A stretch of 64,000 nt of DNA from Moorena sp. SIO3I8. GTDB taxonomy: Bacteria; Cyanobacteriota; Cyanobacteriia; Cyanobacteriales; Coleofasciculaceae. Shown here piece by piece: positions 43,832 to 55,029 of the stretch. A program made the position numbers and the translations under genes. The notes below the pieces were generated by a model, which worked only from the letters and a program-made list of their open reading frames with translations, made no database searches and was not told the DNA's origin. The stretch's first letter is position 1; each line of letters opens with the position of its first letter. Where the stretch lies: contig NZ_JAAHHW010000009.1 in the NCBI RefSeq assembly GCF_010692325.1, positions 26,528-90,527 of the forward strand, in the 5' to 3' direction.

Positions 43832-45079
43832 TTAACTGGCACCTACACCCACCGCCGTTTTGTCGGATGTGGTTTGAGCAGAAGTTTCGTCAGCCATACT
43901 CACCCCATTGCCCTTCTGCCGCCACAGTGATGTACAGATAATCTTCGAGCGATCGCAACGATCGACATATTTAGCTGCAATCTCGATTACCTCTTGCATC
44001 AGACCCTTAACCAAGGTGGTTGGTTTGAGACCCATTTCTAAGAAGCATTTATTCTCCACAGCCAGTTCATTTTCTGCTGATTCGTTTCTTGGGTTCTCTA
44101 GATAGGCTATTTCCGCCCCAGTGATATCAGACACAATCTGTGCCAAATCCCGCACCCGATGGGTTTCGGTCATCTGATTCAAGATTTTCACCCTGTCCCC
44201 AGAAGCCGGAGGATTTGCGATCGCTAACTCTATACACCGCACTGTATCTTGAATATGGATAAATGCCCTGGTTTGACCCCCTGTTCCATGTACTGTCAAC
44301 GGATGACCAATCGCTGACTGCATCAGGAACCGATTGAGAACCGTACCATAGTCTCCATCATAATCAAAGCGATTAATTAACCGTTCATCCAGCTTTGTCT
44401 GCTTGGTCTGAGTTCCCCAAACAATCCCCTGATGCAGGTCAGTGATCCGCACCCGATCATTCTTGTTGTAGTAATAGAAAAACAGCTGATCCTGAGTTTT
44501 GGTCATGTGATAGATACTGCCCGGATTGGCTGGGTACAAGATTTGCTGCTGTACCATTTTCCCCTCATCCGTAGTCACCTGGATATCTAAATACCCTTCC
44601 GGAATCTTCATTCCAGCAGTACCATAACCATAGACTCCCATGGTTCCTAAATGAACCACGTGTATATCCAAACCCGATTCCACAATCGCAGCTAGCAGAT
44701 TATTGGTCGCATTCAAGTTATTATCTACCGTGTAGCGCTTATGGCTAGATGACTTCATCGAGTAAGGTGCAGCCCGCTGTTCGGCAAAATGAATCACCAC
44801 ATCCGGTTGATAGGTCAGGAATAGATTGAGTAAGCGATCATAGTCTTTCGCTACATTGAAGTTATAGAACTGGATTTGTTTGCCAGAAACCTCACGCCAT
44901 GTCTTCAGACGAGTGGACATCGGCTGGTAAGGTGTTAAGGAACTCACTTCCAACTCATTATCAATGTTGCGTCGTGACAAGTTATCAACAATTACAATGT
45001 CATGACCACTATCAGATAGATGGAGAGCTGTGGGCCAACCACAAAATCCGTCACCGCCTAAAACTACAACTTTTTTCAT
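43832..45079 (-). CDS. sqdB: UDP-sulfoquinovose synthase
   Basis: SqdB makes UDP-sulfoquinovose from UDP-glucose and sulfite, the head-group donor for the thylakoid sulfolipid SQDG. The sequence shows the NAD motif GGDGFCGWPTALHL, VDNLSRRNID, HFAEQRAAPYSM, GTMGVYG and the SDR catalytic pair in YHMTK. Its 415-residue length matches cyanobacterial SqdB. I chose the ATG at 45079 because AGGAG lies six bases upstream; a second ATG at 45082 and a TTG at 45085 are closer to it. Downstream of a thioredoxin-like gene and cysH in the same direction, it fits a sulfite-using group. sqdX is not in this window. Confidence 0.95.
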   Translation of the reverse strand: MKKVVVLGGDGFCGWPTALHLSDSGHDIVIVDNLSRRNIDNELEVSSLTPYQPMSTRLKTWREVSGKQIQFYNFNVAKDYDRLLNLFLTYQPDVVIHFAEQRAAPYSMKSSSHKRYTVDNNLNATNNLLAAIVESGLDIHVVHLGTMGVYGYGTAGMKIPEGYLDIQVTTDEGKMVQQQILYPANPGSIYHMTKTQDQLFFYYYNKNDRVRITDLHQGIVWGTQTKQTKLDERLINRFDYDGDYGTVLNRFLMQSAIGHPLTVHGTGGQTRAFIHIQDTVRCIELAIANPPASGDRVKILNQMTETHRVRDLAQIVSDITGAEIAYLENPRNESAENELAVENKCFLEMGLKPTTLVKGLMQEVIEIAAKYVDRCDRSKIICTSLWRQKGNGVSMADETSAQTTSDKTAVGVGAS

Positions 45080-45269
45080 CATCAACTCCTAGTTGTTTGT
45101 TTAAATGGTCTTTTTTGGTTGAATTGTCAGCGAGCTGCGACTATAGTATCCCGCTTTGGGAATTAACCGAGAACCAATCGAGAACCGATATATTTCCATC
45201 ACCGGACTTCGTCGAGCTACGCTAACATCACCTGATCACCCCACTGTTACGATTACAGCAATCAGTTTT

Positions 45270-45605
45270 TTAGATGAAATCTAGTTCAGGGTATCGATCC
45301 ATGATCTCCGATACCTCTTCCCTTTCAGAAGTCTTCTGATTCAGGATTTCCTTGAAGAAACGAACATAAGTGCTATAGACTTGGGTCGATCCGTCCTCAT
45401 GATCAACAATGAAGAAAGGGGCTGCTTCTACCCCGTGCTTTACAGCTAAATTTAGTCCTTCGCTAGATGGCTGACGCTCATCAGCAACCACAATCTGGTC
45501 TATTCGACCCATCAGTCCTTTTTTTTCAAGTTTTTCTACCACATTGACGCACTTGCGACAGAAATTACCGTCCTTGTTGATTTTTTTAACTAACGTGATT
45601 TTCAT
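45270..45605 (-). CDS. Thioredoxin/glutaredoxin-like protein
   Basis: The 111-residue protein begins with a beta strand, a CRKC redox motif (Cys16 and Cys19) and a helix, followed by IVVADERQPSSEGLNLAVKHGVEAAPFFIVD. The AAPFFIV turn corresponds to the cis-Pro of the thioredoxin fold. Glutaredoxin-like order with a CxxC suggests a thiol reductase. It sits between cysH and sqdB, all on the minus strand, and could be the electron donor for the reductase; that is inferred from position and fold. Confidence 0.7.
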   Translation of the reverse strand: MKITLVKKINKDGNFCRKCVNVVEKLEKKGLMGRIDQIVVADERQPSSEGLNLAVKHGVEAAPFFIVDHEDGSTQVYSTYVRFFKEILNQKTSEREEVSEIMDRYPELDFI

Positions 45606-45783
45606 TCTGTATTATTTAATACTGAGTTATTTTTCAAAAGCGTAATAAAGAAATTATCACAACCCACTCCCCACTTCTACCTAAAAATTAGGATTTCAAC
45701 CGCAACAAGCTTGATTGTGCCGCAACGCTTAAGTACCTGAACTGAATTTTTTTACCTAGTCTGTTTATTTCAGTGAGGGTTGC

Positions 45784-46539
45784 TCAAACCCTTACTGTTT
45801 GGTGTTCCTTCTTCGTCATTACCTGTTCTGTAGTGTTGTGTAAGCCACACTCTTTTTCTTTCTGCCCTTCCCACCACCAGCGACCTTCCCGTTCATGCTG
45901 ATTGGGGAGAGTTGGGCGAGTACAGGGTTCGCAGCCAATGCTAACGAAACCTTTAGCGTGCAATTGATTGTAAGGCACATCATTAGTGCGGATGTATTTC
46001 CACACCTGTTCAGAACTCCAGTTAGCTAGGGGGTTAAATTTAATCAGGGTTCGTTCTTGGGTCGAGAACGCCTTGTCTACCTGGACAACAGGGATATTAG
46101 CGCGAGTACTAGGACTCTGATCCTTTCGCTGACCCGTAATCCAAGCATCTAGCTTAGCCAGTTGGCGACGCAAGGGAGCCACTTTGCGAATACCACAGCA
46201 CTCTTTGTGACCATCCTGGTAGAAACTGAACAACCCCTTTTGTTTAACCAGTGCTTCCACTGCATCCGTTTCCGGGAAAATCACCTCCAGTGGAATTCCA
46301 TAGTGCTGTCTTACCTTCTCAAGTAGTTGGTAAGTCTCGGAGTGCAAGCGACCCGTGTCGAGGGAGAACACGTTCACATCTGGCTTAATCTTGGATGCCA
46401 TATCCACAAGAACTACATCCTCCGCACCACTGAAAGAGATCGCGATGTTGTCAAATTTGTCAAGAGCCAGTTTCAGGATTTCCTGAGGACTCTTGTGGGC
46501 GTATTCGGATTCCAAATAAACAACATCCAGTTCAAACAT
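45784..46539 (-). CDS. cysH: Phosphoadenylyl/adenylyl-sulfate reductase with iron-sulfur signature
   Basis: The start ATG at 46539 has AAGGAG six bases upstream, giving a protein of 251 residues. The core [15 protein letters not shown] is the PP-loop-like nucleotide site, and [15 protein letters not shown] follows. Cys pairs in KECCGIRK and GCEPCTRP match the four-Cys [4Fe-4S] signature of APS reductases. The KECGLH motif near the C-terminus carries the catalytic Cys. The enzyme reduces activated sulfate to sulfite using thioredoxin. The four Cys residues suggest APS rather than PAPS as the preferred substrate. Sulfite would feed cysteine synthesis and SqdB. Confidence 0.92.
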   Translation of the reverse strand: MFELDVVYLESEYAHKSPQEILKLALDKFDNIAISFSGAEDVVLVDMASKIKPDVNVFSLDTGRLHSETYQLLEKVRQHYGIPLEVIFPETDAVEALVKQKGLFSFYQDGHKECCGIRKVAPLRRQLAKLDAWITGQRKDQSPSTRANIPVVQVDKAFSTQERTLIKFNPLANWSSEQVWKYIRTNDVPYNQLHAKGFVSIGCEPCTRPTLPNQHEREGRWWWEGQKEKECGLHNTTEQVMTKKEHQTVRV

Positions 46540-46937
46540 GAACATCTCCTTACTATATGACAAAAGTGGTTGGACTTGCTGATTATACGACGTATCGATA
46601 CCTTTATCCATCCTCAGCCTTCAGTTTTAAGCTCGTGTAATCGACCATAGTTCAGAAATTGTATATAGCACTTCAACGGCTGAAGTACATCTGAGTTAAG
46701 AGACTTATAGCGCTTTGTAACCCGCGCTAATTAGAAACCTCTATAAATGTTTGCTGCCAATAGGAAGAGTTTCAGTAAATCTTAAAGGGTAATAAATATC
46801 TTCCTTTACCCCTTGCCCTTTGATGTTCCCCCTTCCCCCTTCTCCTTTTCCAATCCCAAGCATTTGTAGCACCATTAAATAGAATTGATAGTATTTTCCT
46901 TTTGTATCCCACTCTTTTGCTGCCCTTGGTCAACGGT
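46540..46937. other. Intergenic region between crtB and cysH
   Basis: About 400 bases between same-direction genes presumably contain the cysH promoter. I see only short pyrimidine-rich runs and no strong stem beyond the crtB terminator. Confidence 0.4.
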
Positions 46938-46968
46938 AAAAAAAAACCCATCGATATGTAGGATGGGG
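46938..46968 (-). terminator. Intrinsic terminator of the crtP-crtB operon
   Basis: On the minus strand CCCATC-type stem arms (46947-46952 and 46962-46967) enclose a nine-base loop and are followed by nine T residues (46946-46938). It lies 44 bases after the crtB stop. Confidence 0.85.
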
Positions 46969-47011
46969 ATTTCTTGACAGATTTTCCATTAAGGATTTGC
47001 CATGGCGCATG

Positions 47012-47980
47012 CTATAGAACTTGTGCCCTCAGCCAGGCTACCGGTAAGGATAACATCTTACGGAGTTTGGGTACATAGGCTCTTTGGCTAAATACATCGT
47101 AATGGTTGTGTTCAATCACATTAAGAATTTTCTGATAGAGCATCAACGCAGACCAAACCGGCCAACGGGCATCACGGCTTAGGGCTCTAATACCTCTTTC
47201 TGCTTTGGTATAGTAATCCCTTGCCCGTTGAATTTGGAAACGCATCAGTTCCTGCCAACGGTCATCAACCACACCTTTGAACAAATCATCCTCAGTGTAA
47301 TTAAACCGTTGCAAATCTTCTAAGGGTATGTAAATACGACCTCGTCTAGCATCCTCTCCAATATCTCGGAGGATGTTAGTTAGCTGATTGGCAATACCTA
47401 ATGCGATCGCTTCTCCCACCGGATTATAGGAGTTTGTTTGCTGATCCCAGGGTGCTTTACTAGTGGAGTTGTCAACCCCCAGCACAGCACTAGACATTAA
47501 CCCCACCGTACCCGCCACCCGATAACAGTAAAGATTAAGTTCATCAAAGGTTTCATAGCGACTACGGTAGAGATCCATCTGCTGACCTGCAATCATATCC
47601 CGAAAGGGTTGAATATCTATTGGAAACCGTTCTAGGGTATCGACCAAAGCCACATCATAGTCATCGATGGGATGTCCGGCAAATATAGATTCCAGATGTT
47701 CTTCCCACTGATCTAGGGTTTCAGGGGTGGTTAAAGCCGCCTGGGGACCATCAACTAGTTCATCAGTTCGTCTGCACCAGACGTATATTGCCCAGATGGC
47801 TCGACGTTTGGCTTCTGGCATTAGTAGGGTGCCAAGATAAAACGTCTTAGAGTACTTCGCCGTAATCTGGCGGCATAATTCGTAGGATTTTGACCGGGAG
47901 GCCAGGTTTCTCATGGGCTGAGATTTGGGCAGTTGGAGCATTCTTAGCAACGTTGGAGATTGGAAGCTTTCAACTTTCAT
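47012..47980 (-). CDS. crtB: Phytoene synthase
   Basis: CrtB condenses two geranylgeranyl diphosphates to phytoene, the first step of carotenoid synthesis. The two Asp-rich motifs are DELVD (near residue 93) and DIGED (near 213). YSKTFYLGTLLMP and LTNILRDIGEDARRGRIYIP are standard. The start lies three bases after the crtP stop codon, so the pair is translationally coupled in the order typical for cyanobacteria. Confidence 0.96.
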   Translation of the reverse strand: MKVESFQSPTLLRMLQLPKSQPMRNLASRSKSYELCRQITAKYSKTFYLGTLLMPEAKRRAIWAIYVWCRRTDELVDGPQAALTTPETLDQWEEHLESIFAGHPIDDYDVALVDTLERFPIDIQPFRDMIAGQQMDLYRSRYETFDELNLYCYRVAGTVGLMSSAVLGVDNSTSKAPWDQQTNSYNPVGEAIALGIANQLTNILRDIGEDARRGRIYIPLEDLQRFNYTEDDLFKGVVDDRWQELMRFQIQRARDYYTKAERGIRALSRDARWPVWSALMLYQKILNVIEHNHYDVFSQRAYVPKLRKMLSLPVAWLRAQVL

Positions 47981-47983
47981 CCT

Positions 47984-49489
<1,506 letters not shown>

Positions 49490-49699
49490 TTAGGGGTGTT
49501 CTTTTAATTATACTTTGCATTTCGTTACATTTTACATCTGACCCCCAGGTTTTTCCGGGGGGTGGTAAGAGCGGGAAGAGGGGGAAGAATGAAATTCTCT
49601 GGTCTGATCGAATCTTCCTGACCTCCTGTGACACTCTTTCTGCAACCATGGCATGCTCCCCCCTGTTAACTCAGGTTCGATTGAAACCCTAGCGCTAGC

Positions 49700-50062
49700 T
49701 TAAATCACACGGAATATAAATGGGTAGCGGTAGGATACATTGGGATCCCCAAGAATCTTGAGAATTGCCATAATCGGCAGTACCAAACTTAAAATAAATA
49801 ACAGAGGCAGGAAAAGCCAACCAATCAGGATAATAGTCAAAGCCCCAAAAATTACCTCATATAGCCAGACATTGAAGTGAAAATTAAGGGACTCTTTGGC
49901 ATTATCTTTGACTACTTGGTCATCGGATATTAACAAGATAGCCAGGGGAATTAACACGGATATAAATGAGACACTAATGAAAATTGCTCCGTGACATAAT
50001 GCTGATAACAGCTTGCGCTTGTCGGGGTCATAGTTGATGTTATTTTTTTGGTCATACACCAT
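49700..50062 (-). CDS. DUF4870 domain membrane protein
   Basis: The 120-residue protein reads DKRKLLSALCHGAIFISVSFISVLIPLAILLI and then DQVVKDNAKESLNFHFNVWLYEV and a second hydrophobic hairpin, PLLFILSLVLPIMAILKILGDPNVSYRYPFIFRVI. The N-A-x-E-x-L-N-F motif between the helices is characteristic of DUF4870. Function is unknown. The gene is alone, between crtP and prfC. Confidence 0.85.
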   Translation of the reverse strand: MVYDQKNNINYDPDKRKLLSALCHGAIFISVSFISVLIPLAILLISDDQVVKDNAKESLNFHFNVWLYEVIFGALTIILIGWLFLPLLFILSLVLPIMAILKILGDPNVSYRYPFIFRVI

Positions 50063-50548
50063 AGCTTAGCTCCTTAATTTAGATAATAGATTTAATTTTT
50101 ACTTACCAGTATTTTAGCGTTTATAACGCTATACGATAGGTCGTAAAGTCCGTCCCAAATTAGGGATGAAATCACGACATTGATGAGTTAGTAATTACTA
50201 GACTTATGGCAGAAGTAGGGAAAAGGAAATGGAAAAACAGGAATAGGGAAATTGGCTTGCTGGTTAGGTCTTTAAGAAAGACGTGAGTGTGTGGTGACCG
50301 GGTGGGTCGTGGGGCGCATAGAGAAATATACCTATTGGTCGTTAACAATTATCATTTATTCATTGTTTTCCGGTTTATATCCTGAGGTGAAGTCCCAGGT
50401 TTGACCATGAAGTAAAAAATATATCCCTCTCAGGTAGGAAGTAGGGAATAGGGAAACAAACCTGTGTAGATCCTTACTATCAGAAACACTATAATATATA
50501 GAGAGTTATGTAAGAATTAAGCGAAAGTCCCCTATCTAGTCTTTTTGG
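50063..50548. other. Divergent intergenic region
   Basis: A TATAAT at 50490-50495 is a possible -10 element for prfC but no clear -35 precedes it. Otherwise I see only short GTAGGGAATAGGG-like runs and no strong structure. Confidence 0.4.
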
Positions 50549-52177
50549 ATGTCCACTGAACTTGAAGCAGAATTGCTCAACGCTGTTGAACACCGCCGTA
50601 ACTTTGCGATTATTTCCCACCCGGACGCGGGTAAAACTACATTGACAGAAAAATTATTACTCTATGGTGGAGCAATTCACGAAGCCGGAGCAGTGAAGGC
50701 ACGGCGAGCTCAGCGCAAGGCAACCTCGGACTGGATGGAAATGGAGCAACAACGGGGAATTTCGATTACCTCGACGGTGTTGCAGTTTGCCTATGAGGAC
50801 TGTCAGATTAATTTACTGGACACACCCGGACACCAAGATTTCAGTGAAGATACCTATCGCACTCTGGCAGCAGCTGATAATGCGGTGATGCTGATTGATG
50901 CAGCAAAGGGTCTAGAGCCCCAAACCAGGAAATTGTTTGAAGTGTGCAAAATGCGATCGCTTCCTATATTTACCTTTGTCAACAAGCTTGACCGTCCCGC
51001 ACGAGAACCCCTAGAACTACTCGATGAGATTGAGCAGGAGCTGGGGTTACAAACCTATGGGGTCAACTGGCCGATTGGCATGGGCGATCGCTTTAAAGGA
51101 GTGTTTGACCGCCGAAGACAACAAATCCACTTGTTTGAACGCACCGCTCACGGCTCCCGGGAGGCGAAGGATACGGTAGTTAATTTGGGGGACCCCCAGA
51201 TTGAACAGCTGCTAGAACAAGACTTATATTATCAACTCAAGGAAGAGTTAGAAATTCTCGATGGTGTTGGTCCAGACCTGGATTTAGAGCTGATTCATTC
51301 CGGTCAAATGACCCCTGTGTTCTTTGGCAGTGCCATGACTAATTTTGGGGTGCAGCTGTTTCTGGATGCTTTTTTGGACTATGCCCTGAAACCAGAATCT
51401 CGTAAATCTACAGTAGGCGAGATTCCTCCCACTTATCCAGACTTTAGTGGCTTTGTGTTTAAGCTGCAAGCGAATATGGATCCCAAGCACCGGGATAGGG
51501 TGGCCTTTGTGCGGGTGTGTACGGGTAAGTTTGAAAAGGATATGACTGTCAGCCATGCTCGTACTGGTAAAACCGTTCGTTTGTCAAGACCCCAAAAGCT
51601 GTTTGCTCAAGACCGAGAATCCATTGATGTTGCCTATGCAGGGGATGTGATTGGTTTGAATAATCCAGGGGTGTTTGCGATTGGGGATACGATTTACAAC
51701 GGTAAGAAGTTGGAGTATGAAGGTATTCCTTGTTTTTCCCCAGAGTTGTTTGCTTATTTGAAGAATCCTAACCCCTCTAAGTTTAAGCAGTTCCAGAAAG
51801 GAGTCAAGGAGTTGCGGGAAGAAGGGGCTGTGCAAATTATGTACTCCGTTGATGAGTCGAAGCGGGATCCAATTCTGGCAGCAGTGGGACAGTTGCAATT
51901 TGAAGTAGTGCAGTTTCGCCTCAGAAATGAGTATGGCGTAGAGACTAGGTTGGATATGTTGCCCTATAGTGTGGCTCGTTGGGTAGCCGGTGGCTGGGGA
52001 GCCTTGGAAAAGGCTGGGCGTTTGTTTAATACCGTGACAGTCAAAGATAATTGGGGACGTCCAGTGCTATTGTTTAAGAATCAGTGGAATTTGCAGCAAG
52101 TCGCAGAAGATCATCCAGAGTTGGATTTGAATTCTAGCGCTCCTGTGGTGTCTGGTTCTGAACCCAAGTCTACATAG
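50549..52177 (+). CDS. prfC: Peptide chain release factor 3
   Basis: RF3 is a GTPase that releases RF1 and RF2 from the ribosome after termination. G motifs are SHPDAGKT (G1), RGISITST (G2), [16 protein letters not shown] (G3, with the RF3-specific continuation) and NKLDR (G4). The 542-residue length is normal. The C-terminal part [18 protein letters not shown] is RF3-type domain III. It is a single gene. Confidence 0.96.
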   Translation: MSTELEAELLNAVEHRRNFAIISHPDAGKTTLTEKLLLYGGAIHEAGAVKARRAQRKATSDWMEMEQQRGISITSTVLQFAYEDCQINLLDTPGHQDFSEDTYRTLAAADNAVMLIDAAKGLEPQTRKLFEVCKMRSLPIFTFVNKLDRPAREPLELLDEIEQELGLQTYGVNWPIGMGDRFKGVFDRRRQQIHLFERTAHGSREAKDTVVNLGDPQIEQLLEQDLYYQLKEELEILDGVGPDLDLELIHSGQMTPVFFGSAMTNFGVQLFLDAFLDYALKPESRKSTVGEIPPTYPDFSGFVFKLQANMDPKHRDRVAFVRVCTGKFEKDMTVSHARTGKTVRLSRPQKLFAQDRESIDVAYAGDVIGLNNPGVFAIGDTIYNGKKLEYEGIPCFSPELFAYLKNPNPSKFKQFQKGVKELREEGAVQIMYSVDESKRDPILAAVGQLQFEVVQFRLRNEYGVETRLDMLPYSVARWVAGGWGALEKAGRLFNTVTVKDNWGRPVLLFKNQWNLQQVAEDHPELDLNSSAPVVSGSEPKST

Positions 52178-52318
52178 CATTTATGTGACGGGGTGATAAG
52201 CAGCCTTGTTAGCCTTACTGGGTGTGGGGTGTAGGGTATGGTTTCTAGCCAACGAATCCCACTACCCCTCTAGAAACTAGAGGATCCTAGGCACGAACGA
52301 GCTGCACACCGTTAATCC

Positions 52319-53017
52319 TTAATAAGACCTTCGACGCCTAGAACTACGGGGACGTTGTCTCGAATAAGAGCGCTCTTCATCCCTCAATTTACGACTAACT
52401 TGGACAAAGACATCTCGTTGCACGTAAGGATAGTCATTTACCCAAATGTCTAAGCTAGGAATATAAATATCACTGGTCTGGGCAATCTTCCCTAAGTCAG
52501 GCTGATTGGACATGACCAACATCTGAGCAATTTGTCCAGGTGAAATATTTTTGTGGAGGCGTTCTAGGGGAACTTGCAGCTGACTTATAAATCCAGTTTC
52601 ATCTTCGACTTCTAGATTTAACCGTCTCTCCCGGTGTTCCACAATTACCAACTCACCCCGCTGATTGACTTGTTCTTCTGTACCAATCAACTCCTCCGTC
52701 ACAAATACATCCTCGATTCGACCCTGCCAGAAGCCACTATAGCCATATCGGCGCATCTTTAGGTTTCGCATACTTGCCCAATATACGGGACCCCACAACC
52801 AGTAAAGCCCTCCAGTGATCTCGAATAATACCCGGAAGGGAGCAAAACCTGAACCAAGCATCAAAGCTAAAATTAAAATCACCACAACTGCGATTAAAGA
52901 AATTAACAGTCGCCTTAAAAAATCTCGAAACTTGCCCCAGTAGTAGCGATACTGGAGCCCCGTGGCTAGGACGGGAACGATTTGTTCAAACTTCTGGCGA
53001 GTGATCGGAATTAGCAT
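52319..53017 (-). CDS. Conserved cyanobacterial membrane protein of unknown function
   Basis: The 232-residue protein has a basic N-terminal segment (YRYYWGKFRDFLRRLL), one or two hydrophobic helices at about residues 37-80 and a mainly beta C-terminal half (NQRGELVIVEHRERRLNLEVEDE, VPLERLHKNISPGQIAQMLV). It ends in an Arg/Ser-rich tail (RQRPRSSRRRRSY). Homologues are common in cyanobacteria and sometimes carry the name phosphate ABC transporter permease, for which I see no support in the sequence. It is followed by dapB's own region with 135 bases between. Confidence 0.7.
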   Translation of the reverse strand: MLIPITRQKFEQIVPVLATGLQYRYYWGKFRDFLRRLLISLIAVVVILILALMLGSGFAPFRVLFEITGGLYWLWGPVYWASMRNLKMRRYGYSGFWQGRIEDVFVTEELIGTEEQVNQRGELVIVEHRERRLNLEVEDETGFISQLQVPLERLHKNISPGQIAQMLVMSNQPDLGKIAQTSDIYIPSLDIWVNDYPYVQRDVFVQVSRKLRDEERSYSRQRPRSSRRRRSY

Positions 53018-53152
53018 GGGTTTTGTACTTAGTTCTTAGTCCTTAGTCTTTAGTTAATTAATCTGTCTTTAGTGTTTAGTTTTTAGATTTATTGTGATTG
53101 ATCTCAATTTTGACAAATCACGAATGACTAATGACTAATGACCAATAACTCG

Positions 53153-53980
53153 TCACAAGATTTTCTCTAACCCATATAGTAGACCTTTGAGCTGGGTAAC
53201 TTTGCGAATCGCGAGCAGTACTCCTGGCATATAGCAGGAACGGTCGCTGGTGTCGTGACGTAGGGTGTAAATTTGACCAGGGGCACCGAAGATGACTTCT
53301 TGGTGAGCAATTAAGCCAGGTAAACGCACGCTATGAATCCGAATATTGTCTTCTGCAATACTTCCCCTGGCACCTTTTAGTTTTTCGGTTTCTTCCACCA
53401 TTGCCGGATTATAGGTTTTACCTGCTCCAGCCATTCGTTGGGCGGTTTGAATGGCAGTACCGCTGGGAGCGTCGGCTTTTTGGTTGTGGTGGAGTTCTAT
53501 GATTTCTAAGTGGTCAAAGTATTGGGAGGCTTGCACAGCTGCTTGTTGCAGTAATGCCATACCAATGGAGAAGTTGGGGATAATTAGGCAGCCAGTGCTG
53601 GCTTTTTCAGCAAATTCTGAGAGGTCTTTGATTTGGTCGGGACTAAGACCAGTGGTGCCAACTACGGGGCGGACACCGTATGCGATCGCAGTTCGGATGT
53701 TCTCGTATATGCTATCAGGGTGGGTAAAGTCTACCATCACCCCTTGGGTTTTTTCTTGGGTAGCAAGAACTAGATTGGCTTGCAGGTCATTGAGAATGGG
53801 AATTTCAACTGGTTCGCACCCCGCAACTTCTCCGGCGTCTTGACCTAGATACTTAGGATTGGTATCGATGGCACCGATTAGGGTTATGTCTTGGGCTTGA
53901 GAAACAGCCTTAATCACCTCTCGACCCATTTTTCCGGCGGCACCGTTTACTACTACTGGAATGGGATTTGAATTGGACAT
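53153..53980 (-). CDS. dapB: 4-hydroxy-tetrahydrodipicolinate reductase
   Basis: DapB uses NAD(P)H to reduce the cyclic intermediate in the diaminopimelate route to lysine and peptidoglycan. The NAD motif [15 protein letters not shown] is at residues about 9-23. [43 protein letters not shown] (catalytic His pair and substrate Lys) and [17 protein letters not shown] are all present. Length (275 residues) is normal. Confidence 0.96.
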   Translation of the reverse strand: MSNSNPIPVVVNGAAGKMGREVIKAVSQAQDITLIGAIDTNPKYLGQDAGEVAGCEPVEIPILNDLQANLVLATQEKTQGVMVDFTHPDSIYENIRTAIAYGVRPVVGTTGLSPDQIKDLSEFAEKASTGCLIIPNFSIGMALLQQAAVQASQYFDHLEIIELHHNQKADAPSGTAIQTAQRMAGAGKTYNPAMVEETEKLKGARGSIAEDNIRIHSVRLPGLIAHQEVIFGAPGQIYTLRHDTSDRSCYMPGVLLAIRKVTQLKGLLYGLEKIL

Positions 53981-54327
53981 GGTTTCAGGATAGTTTGGGG
54001 CTCTGCCAAGGTAATTCTAGTGTATATTGGGAGTTTTGGTGGGAGTGGGCTTAGGGGATGGAACCGTGAAGACCCGAGCGGACACCACGGATAGCACTAA
54101 GGGTAGATGGGTTCAAATCTTGCTTGTAGTTATAAGCCCCCGTTATTAGCCCCCAAATTCATCCCAAATTCAAGTTTACTATGCTCTTTATCGGTGAGGC
54201 TAATCCTGAAAGAAGCGATTAGTGCTGTAGTGGTAGGGTAGGGCGTGGGTCAGCATCTGGCTGAAATGAATTGTCACGGCTATACTAGCAAAGTCAGTAT
54301 ATGTTTGTAACTAGCTTAATTTGGTAT
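53981..54327. other. Divergent intergenic region
   Basis: The 347 bases between dapB and the STAS gene show no array or strong hairpin. A stretch near 54110 (GGGTTCAAATC) resembles a tRNA T-loop, but no cloverleaf can be drawn around it. Confidence 0.4.
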
Positions 54328-54654
54328 ATGAGTAGTGCTGTTAAAGTCGTTCAACCCACAGGCATTCTAGATGGTACACAAGCTGCCAGTTTTCGTCAAG
54401 AGGTTGCTGAGCTGGTGGAATCTAACGCAGATATTATTTTGATTGATTTTAAAGATGTTACTTTTATGGATAGTTCTGGTTTGGGAGCGTTGGTACTTGC
54501 TCTGAAAACTATTCGTGCTGCTGGGAGCAAGATGTATATCTGCTCAGTTAATGAGCAAATCAAAATGTTATTTGAACTGACCAGCATGGACAGAGTTTTT
54601 GAAATCTTTTCTACACGAGAAGATTTTGAAAGCGAGGTGCTTTCTACAAGATAA
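54328..54654 (+). CDS. STAS-domain anti-sigma factor antagonist (RsbV-like)
   Basis: From the ATG at 54328 (MSSAVKVVQPTGILDGTQA) the protein is a 108-residue single STAS domain; an earlier in-frame ATG at 54301 would add nine hydrophobic residues not expected in the family. FKDVTFMDSSGLGALV holds the regulatory Ser in the usual DSSGLG motif. In partner-switching systems this protein binds the RsbW-like kinase when dephosphorylated. The kinase and a matching phosphatase are encoded within 2.5 kb. Confidence 0.9.
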   Translation: MSSAVKVVQPTGILDGTQAASFRQEVAELVESNADIILIDFKDVTFMDSSGLGALVLALKTIRAAGSKMYICSVNEQIKMLFELTSMDRVFEIFSTREDFESEVLSTR

Positions 54655-54671
54655 TTCCAGGGAAGTCTATA

Positions 54672-54700
54672 GGGCGATCGCCCTTGGGCGTAGCCCTTTT
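54672..54700 (+). terminator. Possible terminator after the STAS gene
   Basis: A palindrome GGGCGATCGCCC (54672-54683, containing HIP1) is followed by GGGC-GTA-GCCC and four T residues. The T-run is short. Confidence 0.4.
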
Positions 54701-55029
54701 CAAATCCTAGGTTTTGTTTCAGTAAAGGTAGGAAGATGGTTTAGGAAAATTCCCTAACCCTTAATTAACCTGAGTTCGACATAACCAACTATCCTCCGAT
54801 TTAGGATTGAGGAGTCAGGATTATCCAGTCAAAAGTCAGGATTCATAATAATTATTTGTCCAGTAATTTTGAACATAAATTGGCAAAAAAAGCCACCAAT
54901 CGTTCTTTATCGGCCCACTAACCTGGCTGAATGCTTCTGATGATTGACTGCCATTGATTATCCTGTCTCCTCATTAAAATATGCCAATTTATTTCAGGTA
55001 AATGAGGTTGATTATTCCAGGGAAAGTGT

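Noticed and set aside
52319..53017. Phosphate ABC transporter permease
   Set aside because: The name is used for some homologues, but the protein has only one or two membrane helices and no permease motif.
54061..54135. Possible tRNA (GGGTTCAAATC-like T-loop)
   Set aside because: No acceptor, D or anticodon stems can be formed around it.
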